Origin: Coccinella septempunctata
Lineage: Eukaryota; Arthropoda; Insecta; Coleoptera; Coccinellidae
Direction: 5' to 3'
Assembly (NCBI RefSeq): GCF_907165205.1
Contig: NC_058189.1
Coordinates: 40,450,270-40,514,269 of the forward strand
DNA length: 64,000 nucleotides
The translations under genes were made by a program, and so were the position numbers. The notes under the pieces are model-generated. The model was given only the letters and a program-made list of their open reading frames with translations, made no database searches and had not been told where the DNA came from. Numbering within the stretch: position 1 is the stretch's first letter; the number at the start of each line of letters is the position of its first letter. Below, in pieces: positions 53,098 to 62,843 of the stretch.

Positions 53098-53353
53098 TTA
53101 TATTGAACTAAGATTATTGTTTCATCTCCCCTAATTGAAATTGAAATATCACCCCTCTATAGGGGTGATAATATGGGAGAAAAACGCTATCCTTAATCAC
53201 GAATTGGCCTTGTGGTTGAAAATCGGCAACTTTAGGTTAGGTTTTTTCAGAAACGGTACATTTTTGCTCAACTAATGTTGGTGTCATTCGATAGTATTTG
53301 ATCTACTCTATCGTGATGTGACGTTTGATTCACTAGTTTTGGGACACCCTGTA

Positions 53354-55135
53354 TAGAATCCCAACTATTCTATTACATCAGACATAGATACCTTCCTCGA
53401 GAAATTGCATACCATTAAGGATATCTATCCTTTGATAATATCGTATTTTTTTACATCAGAGTTCTCATGTCGCGAAACCCATGTAGCAGCCCGTGTATTA
53501 GAAAAATATTTCTTTCTTCGAACTAGCTCAGTACCTGGATAGTCGATCGTTGTTATTATGAATTAAAAAATGTGCAAAATACGCTATTGGCTTTCGTCAG
53601 TGACTTTCAATTTTTTGTTCCAACAACGTATTTATTGCATGAAATGGATTCAATAATTGGAGCAAAAATTCGATAAAATTCTTACTTTATGATGACTGAA
53701 GTAATCGAATTGAATGAAGAATATCATGAAATATTTCCAGTCGAGCATCGGAAATTGATGTAACGCAATCTCAGTTCGTTAACTGCCTTGACCCAGAACG
53801 GATGGGCTCAAAATTATGGCTGAACTAAATTATTGGATTTAGCATGAGCGCGGATGGAGAATTAACTTGCTTAAGAAGGTTTTCTGAATCCGGAATTCAC
53901 CGGTGTCTGACAGCGATGTTAGATAGCTTCGGGAGAAATCCTGTCAGGGCCATTTCACCATTTCATTCCGAAAGGGATGTTGATAAGAATGGCTCACACT
54001 AAGCGAAACTGCAACTCATGGTTCTTGTATCTTGTCGAGACAAAGGATATGAAGTTAATATTAGAATATTGATAAGGGAGGTTGATGCCCAACTCATGTT
54101 ACACCATATAAGAATACCTGAGTATGGAGTGCTTTCACTGCCATACTATTGCTCACGACCTACCTATTCATATAGAATTATGAATTCGAATCAAAATGTT
54201 GAAAGTAATAAATTTCATTAATCCGGAAACAAACATTATGAATCACCTCAGCAAGAGCATATCACAGTTTAATCTTGAAAACCTTTTTGATAAGACCTGA
54301 CTGGGTGTGTTGACTTTTCATGGAAAGATAGGTCATGTGAGCTGTATCTTCGGAAACACTAAAATAATAGGTACTGGGTCTTTATATATTATTGTATGTA
54401 TAATCTCCGTTGGCTCTGGAATTGTCTTTGTCGATCCGCACTAAAGGTTTTTTTGTCGAAGCTTCTTGAAATTTCGTGATTCTTCCATTTCCGAAACCAC
54501 GAAAGAAATAATCTGCAATTATTCATGATTCAGAACGAAACATATTCATTGTGATGTTCTTTTATGCCAAATGTGTCTTCGGTGAATGAGTTCATTTTAT
54601 GAATGCTGGTAAAAATGAATATCTGGCGAAATACCTTATCTAAAGGCCCCCCATCATTCATTCAGATTGGAACATAATTAACACAAAACGCAATTTATGA
54701 ATGCCAAGAGAATAGGCAATGACATTTTAACCTTAAGAGGTCTACGCGGTCTCAGTGGTCAGTTCAAAAAGTGAAAAGGTATATCTTACGTCAAAAACTT
54801 AAATTTCACTTTTTGCCTTCATATTTTCGAAATCTGTTATAAATTTTCTTGTATCCACTAAGCTGTCCAAAATTTCATGTTCAATTGAACTATAGCTAAA
54901 TTACTTAGTCTTTACTGGAGCATCGTTGATCATGAATAATTGATTCTGATTATTTTCAATTGTAAACTGAAATCGTCAGTGTAAGTAATATTCTTACAGA
55001 GGGTTTTATAAAACTTTGATTGTCCGATCAACGATTTGACAATCACTCGATTTCTAAAACAAAATCACTGAAACCTCTTCATTTCTGAATATGTATATTG
55101 AAGAAGCAGCAATTGAGAATAATTGAATGGACGTT
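53354..55135. other. no gene recognised
   Basis: No recognisable coding or repeat signal in about 1.8 kb. The only ORF of note (54018-54221, 67 codons) has no motif. Confidence 0.45.
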
Positions 55136-55137
55136 TA

Positions 55138-55815
55138 CAGGTTGTCTCAGAATAACTATCCCTAATTTTCAGAAATAATAAAGGGCACTTAAATAAACAT
55201 TTTTTATTTATAAACAAGTGTCTGAAAAAGTCTCGGTGTCAAGATAACTAGAAATATTTAAATATGAATCTCTATCCAACATCAAAGAGTGGCTACTTAC
55301 TATATTGGAGCAGGAACATTAGTATTAAAAATAATACAACATTAAATGTTATAAAAATTGTTCGCAGCTACGACCACCATTTTCGATACATAAGTTGTAT
55401 CGATGGGCAACTGACCGCCGAATTCTTCGAAACAGCTGCGGACGTTCACGATCACGAATATCATCAAACGCTAAAATAATTCGAGCTACTAACACTTCTT
55501 GTGTATTAACAGGTGTCTCATAAACCAATGGTTTAATATGATCCCAAATACAAAAATCAATCGGCGTCATATCTGGTGAACGTGCAGGCCACGATATCGG
55601 TCCCCCCCTACCGATCCATTTATTTGGAAACTGTGCATTAAGATAATTTCGGCAATTTAATCTAAAATGTGCTGGTGCACCATCATATTAAATATGGTCC
55701 AACTAACTTTCCTTGACACCGATACATTTTCGGACACTAGTGTATTGAAAAAATGTCTATTTAAGTGCCCTTTATCATTTCTGAAAATTAGAAACCGTTA
55801 TTCTGAGACACCCTG
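55138..55815. mobile_element. internally deleted mariner/Tc-like element
   Basis: 678 bp flanked by TA (55136-55137, 55816-55817). The ends are CAGGTTGTCTCAGAATAAC and the complement of CAGGGTGTCTCAGAATAAC. About 60 bp match, including TCAGAAAT.ATAAAGGGCACT. The interior keeps the C-terminal third of a transposase on the minus strand. Confidence 0.85.
55349..55690 (-). pseudogene. mariner/Tc-like transposase, C-terminal third
   Basis: Minus strand: DGAPAHF (the Asp at codon 55682-55684 is the second catalytic residue), RNYLNAQFPNKWIGRGGPIS, WPARSPDMTPIDFCIWDHIK (third acidic residue, Asp), then LVYETPVNTQE and a C-terminal helix. This resembles the insect mariner-related group whose proteins carry Trp-Pro-Ala-Arg-Ser-Pro-Asp-x-Thr-Pro-x-Asp-Phe. 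The frame is open over the whole stretch to the stop at about 55349. The N-terminal DNA-binding part and first Asp are deleted. Confidence 0.8.
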
Positions 55816-55817
55816 TA

Positions 55818-56185
55818 TACATTTTAATTTGATATTTGATGGGGGAATGATTTTCTGAATGATTATGACTGACTTATCCATTGAAAGCAAATTGACGTTT
55901 ATTCGTCAATCAAGCGTTGATTCACCTCTGCTGTATTCAGAAATGTAGAAATTAAGTCTTTGGCTAAAAGATATTTTAACACAGTTTGTGGATCATCAGA
56001 CTGGTTTTCGGCAAAATGCGACTAAAGCAACGATTTCATTAAACAATGTCTGATTCACTACTTGTACTTGTATCATATTTATGAGCTTCAGATTCAAATC
56101 TTTACAATACTTCATCAAATCATTGGAGTAGTTGAATAAGTGGTCGTTAAAAATGCCAAATACGTCGGTATTTGGTTTATGGGTC
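55818..56185. other. no clear gene; possible hAT remainder
   Basis: On the minus strand short frames such as LLAKDLISTFLNTAEVNQ might be decayed hAT transposase sequence continuing from 56189, but I cannot establish it. Confidence 0.3.
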
Positions 56186-56188
56186 TAC

Positions 56189-56446
56189 TTAAACTTCATC
56201 ACTATGTCGACTATGTTCATATTGATACTGTGTTAGTTTTCTTCTTGGTCGGATTGTATTAATTGGTGGAAAATATGTTTCTACGTTGAGCTCGTGAGCC
56301 ACTTTGGAAGCTTCTGCTAACACAATTTCAAAATGTTCAGCCATGCGATATTGTATGAACTCATCAATCAATCGATTTGCCGCCCCCCTGCACGTGCCGC
56401 CCTTGTGCAGTGCACGCCTTGCACGCCCGCTTACGGCGGGCCTGCA
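56189..56446 (-). pseudogene. hAT-type transposase fragment with GC-rich terminus
   Basis: The minus strand reads RMAEHFEIVLAEASKVAHEL then NVETYFPPINTIRPRRKL, similar to the segment of zf-MYM1-like (hAT) transposases that ends in an Arg/Lys-rich stretch. Immediately upstream (56385-56446) is a GC-rich block. On the minus strand it starts CAGGCCCGCCGTAAGCGGGC and carries short repeated GTGCA motifs, the look of a hAT terminus. The partner end and 8-bp duplication were not found. It is an internally deleted or truncated element. Confidence 0.45.
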
Positions 56447-56449
56447 AAG

Positions 56450-57980
56450 CAATCCCGATCCGAAATCGAATGAATTTCAGTTGGAAATTTTATCGATTTC
56501 TCAACGAAATTTGATTCTTCCTGCATCCCGAATCTATTGCATAACGTTACCTACAGTGTAAAGAAACACCCGGCATAAATATCCCATTATATCCATCTCA
56601 ATTCCCTATGTAATTGAAAATAGCTGAAAAGCTATTCAAGATGTCGTCGCTCAGGCATCCGAATTAAAGGGTTTGCATTTCATAACGTCGGGAAAAGATG
56701 CCTATTCGTACTTCGCCAACCTACAGAGATACCGCCAACCGTCGCATACCTTCACGCACACAATTCCGTCGCACTCTTGAGCATCATACAGTTCCGTGAA
56801 TATAAATCGTTTAATTTGATTAGATGTAGTTTGGGATTGTGCTTTGGCCTTTGATGAAATTGGCGAGAATGGAGCAAAGGTTCGAACTAAATTAAATGTC
56901 TCATTGTTTCGCATTTGGAACTCCGATAAGTAAAATTCCCTTCGTTTAATTAGCATGCAGCTGGCTTTTCGGTGTGATGATAAACGGAAATGTAGATAAT
57001 GAAATGAAAGTGGGCAGTTTTGATATACCTACAGACTTAGTCTTTTTCTTTGTCTTCTCAATATTGATTGCCTGTTTAATACTAAACCTGTCCCTTCTCT
57101 CATCTCGTTTTAATTTTTTATTTTCTTCTCAAATTGAGAAAACAATTCGTTTGTTTGTTTATTGAAACTTCATAACAAAATCAGATCCTCTTCAATCTCT
57201 CCTCTCTCGATTTTATTTTTGTGAATCCTTACATAGAAGTACTGTAAGCTACAATTTTACGATGTCATCCTTTTTATTGAAAATTCATTACTTTGTTTGA
57301 TCTTTTTTAAATTATTCATTTTGAACTATAACAAAATGGAACAAAACACATTGGACACATAGAAAAGAGTGCTAGAAGCGAGAGAGGTCAAGACTGACAG
57401 GGAGTGAAAGTGGCATCGGAGAGGAGACAACTGTGGCAGGAAAATATACAAGACGGAAGGAAATGCCGTATTGGATAAGGAAAACGGCGTGCTTACGCTG
57501 TAGAATCCCCGCCCATAAAAACTGGAAAAAAAATTAACAAGTGTCTCATACAGAGAGCGGTAAAAATAACGCATTTAGGCATATCTTCGGTACTTACTAC
57601 ACTGCTCCAAAATTGAAGTGGATATTCGAGAAAAAACTTACTTTTTTTCAAATAAATTTTTTGTATTGATGTATACTGGTTGATTTTTTATCTTGTACTC
57701 AATATCTATCTCAATTAATATTGGTCTCACAAAAACCTTTAACGCCCGATAATTTCACCTGCGAATAACTAAATTTATTCGGCAGTTGAGTCTTATTCTT
57801 AGGATAAGTAGAAATGATGTTGTCTTTTCACTATCAGAAAGTGTTATTCATAGAATAAATGACCCCTTTTCGACGAATGAGTCTGTCGTTGAAACTTCCA
57901 AATAAGAGTTTTTTGTCAAATAAACATAGATCGAATGTCGGTACGCCAATATTGGTAGAATTACCGGGCGTAAATGGGAA
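56450..57980. other. no gene recognised
   Basis: AT-rich sequence. ORFs of 82-84 codons at 56702-56956 and 57326-57574 (minus) and others show no motif. Nothing else noted. Confidence 0.45.
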
Positions 57981-57984
57981 AATA

Positions 57985-58645
57985 TGAAATATTTTATGAG
58001 CATTCAGAACTCAGTACCAGGAAATGCAAAAAAGTAATCGTACACCTTAAAATTTTATGCTAAGTGGCATTTTATGAATGGAGCACCGTGTATTATATTT
58101 TCCTATTCGGTACATATCGGTCTTCTGATTTCAAATACATTTGTTCATTTTCGAAAAATATAGATTTTTTCTTCGAAATTTAAGGAAGCTGTAGAACGCC
58201 ACATAACAATAGCCATGAAGGACGAAACAATTAAATTGTTTTGCTTGACATAATGATTTTGCTCAGTTTTTATTATAACTGACAAGACAAGACATTAACT
58301 TTGTCTACCTAAGAATATATCATTTTTACTTTATCATTTCTCGAAATATTAATCAAAAGTAAAGTCAAAGTCAAAAGAGCAATTTAATTATTTTATTATC
58401 CACGACTATGCCGTGTAGCGTTCTATAACTGCCTTGGATTTTGACGAAAAAATCTATATTTTTTGAAAACTGAGAAGGATAAACTAAATGAAGTATATAT
58501 GTATATTCAAAATCAAAAGAAAGAGCTCTACCGATTAGTGAAATGAAATACAGCGTGTTCCATTCAATAAATACCCCTTTACATTCAATTTTCACGATGT
58601 TCTTTTTGCATTTCAATTCTGAATTCTGAATGCCCATACAAATAT
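57985..58645. repeat. foldback repeat, ~270-bp diverged arms
   Basis: The left arm (about 57985-58255) and the complement of the right arm (58645-58370) share blocks in the same order: GCATTCAGAA.TCAG, GAAATGCAAAAA, GAATGGA.CAC.GTGTAT, AAAAATATAGATTTTTTC, TAGAACGC.ACA and CAATTAAATTG. The right arm is open on the minus strand for 88 codons and the left arm is not, so coding is doubtful. No class assigned. Confidence 0.65.
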
Positions 58646-58649
58646 GGGA

Positions 58650-59329
58650 ATTGTGCTCATGTTGGAATCCTTAACGAATTATCAAAATATCTTAGTGAAA
58701 ACATTTTTCTTCGGATAATTGACTAAACATATTTGGTGTTCCTCACATGTAGTACACCTTTTTCGCATATTTTCATCATTATTCTGAAAGGAAATGAACA
58801 AAACAATTCTCAAAAATTTGTTCTTATCCTTTGTATATATATTTACTATAACTGAAAATGAAATAAAATTGATAATTAAATTGGTCTTCAACAACTGATT
58901 CGTGAAAGTAGGCCCACGTCCACCTAGATCATCTTTTGCAGGTCCTTTATTTACCGCAAACCTTCTTTTCAAAGTTGTTGATGGCACATTTAAATTTGTA
59001 GCTGTGAGCTTTCAAAGTTGTCTCTCACTTCTTGTTGCCATAGCTGTCAATTCAAAACGAAGAATATGATGGAACCCTCTATCTTAGGAACACTTTGACT
59101 ATGCCATCATAGGCATTAATGTCATATATCTGTCACCAAACCGAATAGGGTACTTGCAGTACGACATGACCTCAATGTTTTATACGTAAAGCATTGTTGC
59201 AGGGATTTTAAAGGAAAGTATAAATATTTTTTACGGAAAGTTTGGAAGCATCTGAATAATTTGAAAATAAATGAAACAACTTTCATACAGCAACACTCAC
59301 CTGAGAGAATAAACTGCCATAAAAAACAC
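58650..59329. other. no gene recognised
   Basis: AT-rich spacer. The 101-codon minus ORF at 58682-58987 shows no domain. Confidence 0.4.
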
Positions 59330-59331
59330 TA

Positions 59332-59519
59332 AGGCTAGGTGCAAATAGAAACGCAGGTTGGTGAGGTGACGCAGGGTGACGCAGCTTTTTCCTGCGCTGC
59401 ACGTACTATTTGACAAGTCACTGTCACGCTTTATTTGCGCGGTCTTGGTATTTTCTGTGTTTTACCAAAACTCACGCTGCGTGACCTCACTAACCTGCGT
59501 TTCTATTTGCGCCGCGCCT
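59332..59519. mobile_element. 188-bp palindromic MITE, TA target site
   Basis: The ends are AGGCTAGGTGCAAATAGAAA and the complement of AGGCGCGGCGCAAATAGAAA, followed on both arms by CGCAGGTT.GTGAGGT.ACGC. TA flanks both sides (59330-59331, 59520-59521). GC content is higher than that of the surroundings. It is non-coding. Confidence 0.8.
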
Positions 59520-59521
59520 TA

Positions 59522-60708
59522 AAGGCACCTATTCATGTGTAACTACGTATACCTTCCAATAATGCCATCTGGCGAACAATCTCAGCGAACATAAGCTTAT
59601 TCACTTGATAATAACAAACTTTTCCATAATGAACCATAATAGGCAGGATGCAATCATAGGCACACGTCCCCTACTTCCTATTTGACCATTGAAACGTTTT
59701 TGTGAGACCAATGTGTGATAGCTATTGAGTGAAATAAAAAATATGTTTAAGTTTTAATAGTACTACACATACACAGTATGGTCCTCATGACACTCGGTGT
59801 TCTATTAACAAAATCACAAGAAACTCATTTGTTGTTGATGTATGATATATTTTTTTGAGGTCCGTATGTGCGTTAATGGCCTAATGCAAATCGTCGGAGC
59901 TCTGTAACATGAATTTTGGATCGATTGTCACGATTTTGACATGCTAATTCTTTTAAATCCCTTCTACAGGGCATCCCGAATGGATAGCTCATTCCAACAA
60001 GCTACCGCGATAGAATAGTTTTTGGTCAAGAATCCGTAATAGGTGGCATGCTTCAAATCGAGGGCAAGGAAATCCGGCAGGCACTTGCGATTGCAGAGGG
60101 AACAGTGGCGGGCAAAATATCGTTGGGCTTTTGAATATGAGACCTGCAGCATAGACGGAGATCCTGCCGGTGCACGGATGGTCCTAGAATTTGTCTCTCT
60201 TCTCATGTCTAATGGGGGAATATTGGTGTGCCGAACACGAGGTAAACTGTATAATGAATATCTCATGACGCCAACAAATATTTTCGGTTGTGGCTCAGCA
60301 TGAGTTTGGGATGGCAGCACAGATCTCATTCTCCTCAACCATGACAGTGATAAGGTATTGTGATGTGATTGTAGAAGCTGTAATTGTTCCCTTTACGTCA
60401 GCCAATCGATTGGCTCGATGCCTCTCAAGACCAAAATTATAGAAAACATATCTGTCTGCAATTTTACATCGATAACACCACTAACCTGACTCACTGCAAT
60501 AATTCGCCAATGCTTTGGCGGACATTCGGGTAACATTGCCCAAACCTTCAAAGATTACCTCATTGACACAAGAGCTAAAGGAGGACCGACCCGACATTTC
60601 ACCTTGATTTGAAGGTGAAACAGAAATAACCTTTTATAAGCCTGTAGACTCTACCAATCTTCATTCTCAAAATTAATAGAACCGACAGTGCCGCAGAATG
60701 GTCGCTGC
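59522..60708. other. unassigned, contains a GC-richer ORF block
   Basis: From 59964 to 60338 the minus strand is open for 124 codons (ending near KNYSIAVACWNELSIRDAL), while the plus strand is open over 60043-60303. The block is richer in GC than its neighbours. I recognise no domain and cannot say which strand, if any, is coding. The remainder shows nothing. Confidence 0.3.
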
Positions 60709-60870
60709 AATAATGCGAGCTAGTCATGAACAAGCGTAGGAAATTCCAGAGAAGTCGAAACATCCAAACGCAACTGTAGCGCTGAATATTCCAAGCGGAG
60801 AATGGTGACGTTATGAGAAATTGTCATCCCGATGCACCTCCTATCCTGCAAAAACTGAACCAAAACCTCG
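60709..60870 (+). repeat. repeat H, copy 1 (ribozyme core deleted)
   Basis: Shares AATAATGCGAGCTAGTCATG, GCGTAGG, GAGAAGTCGAA, TAGCGCTGAATATTCC and TCATCCCGATGC with 62124-62390. The ~40 bp that hold the hammerhead core in copy 2 are missing here. The two flanking TGTAG repeats of copy 2 are fused into one (near 60775). Confidence 0.75.
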
Positions 60871-60874
60871 CTTT

Positions 60875-62123
60875 CTCTACGGATTCCCAAACCAATTCAT
60901 GGCTCCCGAATTTAACCACTTCCTGCAGTCATCGGAAGTAAAAAAAATTATCAAGAGACCGCAGGCGACTCAAGGGGATAAGCTCGCAAGACCATATGCC
61001 GGTCCGGAATTATAAATTGAAATTAAAATCTTTATTTGGTTCATTTATTTTATCTCTTCTACTATACAACATGTCGACATTCATATCGATATTCAATACT
61101 TCAATGTGTTATTTTGATCGCCAATATGGCCCTTTATTTAAATCTTGCCTCCTTGTGAAATATCACAAGGTAATAACCTTTAAGTGTACACTCATGATCC
61201 TATGATATCACCAGAGATTAACTCCCATTTGATATAACTATCGAAGACTGCAGGCATAAATTCTACAGCAAAACAACCTCAAAATGGAATAATTTCGGTT
61301 GAGCGTCCAATTCTTCAAACCATCTCCAGAAATAACTCATTCTCGAGAGCATTTACAGGTATTCGCGCCCCGGAATTGTTTTCCTTGATTAATGATTTCG
61401 ATCTCGGACCTGAAGATTCTCAATTAGTTAATGAATTGGCATTCCCCATAGAGCCCGCGATATTCAAGGGGCCAATATTGGAATTCCAGCGGGAGAGAAA
61501 ATATTCTGGAGGAGTGGAACATTTATTCATTTAAAAGTTAGCGTCCCATATACTTTCCGAATCCCGAATTTCGTAGCGAACGGCCGCAAAAAAGTAATTA
61601 GGAAATCGTTTTTTTTTTTCCTCACGACGGCCTTAATTATTATTCGTCTGAGGAAATTTTATGGAGATGAGTACGGCGGTGACGAGGTAGCGGAACGTTT
61701 CACTATTTTACCTCCAACTTATCAGTTTTGAGACTTCCTATTTCGGTATTCAGGACATCTTTGAGGCTTGCTCCAACTCTTTGAATAACGATTGGATCGC
61801 CGTAATTAAAAACGTATTAGATCCTGAAAAATTTTTCATCCTACCCTTGAAACTAGATGAATAAAAGTTCAGATGATGTGCGTCATAAGATGAAGAAATT
61901 CTGATTTAATCTACATCTATGTTTTTAAAGTTGGGTTTGGGAACATTCTGAGGGTTCTTTCCTGAAGGTATATAGAGCCACTAATTCAAAGAATTCTTGA
62001 TGTCATCTCCATGTACTCAAATGTTCACCGATATAAAAATCGCCACACTAGGAATTAGATGAAATAATTCCACCAAAAGATTTAGCAGTATTATATACTG
62101 TTGTTGATACTCAATTGACTTTC
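60875..62123. other. no gene recognised
   Basis: AT-rich. The region 61550-61720 is somewhat richer in GC. There are only short ORFs without motifs. Confidence 0.45.
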
Positions 62124-62390
62124 AATAATGCGAGCTAGTCATGAACAGGCGTAGGGAATCCCTGAGAAGTCGAACATGTAAACGCAAATGTAGACCGGTT
62201 TCGGTATCATTGACCCTCGTCAGTACAGTGTAGCGCTGAATATTCCGAGCGGAGGTTGGTCTTTAGCGAATCGGGGTGGCGTTTTGAGAAATTCTCATCC
62301 CGATGCGCCACCTATCCCGCAAAGAGTGAAAGAGTCTGCAGGGAAAGCGAGGTTTTGGTTCAGTCTTTACGGCATAGGTGGCGCAGAGAT
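62124..62390 (+). repeat. repeat H, copy 2 (with hammerhead)
   Basis: A dispersed non-coding repeat related to 60709-60870. It includes the hammerhead at 62183-62235 (minus strand) and a right-hand hairpin whose arms are GCGCCACCTAT and ATAGGTGGCGC (about 62305 and 62376). Within this hairpin, the loop sequence AAAGCGAGGTTTTGGTTCAG is in the opposite orientation to the matching part of copy 1. Its small size and ribozyme resemble non-autonomous retrozyme-type or Penelope-derived sequences. Confidence 0.65.
62183..62235 (-). ncRNA. type I hammerhead ribozyme, well formed
   Basis: Minus strand, 5' to 3': stem I strand CGC-TACAC-TGTA, CTGACGA (62217-62223), stem II around GGT/ACC, GAAA, stem III ACCGGT (self-complementary), cleavage site GTC (C17 pairs with position 62193), then stem I strand TACA-TTT-GCG. 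Stem I pairs TGTA/TACA and CGC/GCG around an internal loop, as type I hammerheads do for tertiary contacts. Every invariant core base is present. Of the candidates in the window this is the most complete. Confidence 0.72.
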
Positions 62391-62394
62391 AAAG

Positions 62395-62841
62395 GAAAAT
62401 GAATGCTATATTGCGGTTATCATTTTTCGAGAAACTGATAATGCAATCAATTGCATTTTACTTTATCCTTCTGCTTTCGAGTTATAGACCAAAAATGAAA
62501 ATTGGGAGATTTCAACTTTGATCATTATATCATGAAATATTTGACGGCATGCAGACAGGAATTGCCCGAAAAAAGTGTGTGAAAAAAGTACAATTTAAAT
62601 TGATCATTATCTCCGTTTCTATTTGATTTGTTCTAGGTTGTCGAAATAAAACAGTATGTACATAGACACTTTTTCGATAGCAGTCTAGTGGCGTACATTG
62701 ATTGTTTTCAACTCTACTATACCTTTCAACTGCCCACCCTAACAAATTCTGCGTCCGTCTGGAATTCATTAAAAATTTTCTTTGTAAGCCTTCAAATTTT
62801 GATTTGACGCGAAGTCTTCGATTTTTGGTATCGCAAATTTA
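62395..62841. other. no gene recognised
   Basis: AT-rich spacer. The ORF of 79 codons at 62530-62769 (minus) has no motif. Confidence 0.45.
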
Positions 62842-62843
62842 TA

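Larger units (their letters stand above)
46841..53351. mobile_element. CAGGGTG TIR element hosting the Gypsy insertion
   Basis: The ends CAGGGTGTCCCAAAACTAGT and its complement are flanked by TA (46839-46840, 53352-53353). The two ~200-bp arms match as inverted copies right up to the Gypsy target site. Without the Gypsy element (6050 bp plus one 4-bp duplication) the original element is about 457 bp, almost entirely palindromic. It has no coding capacity. Ends and target site suggest mobilisation by a mariner-type transposase. Confidence 0.8.
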
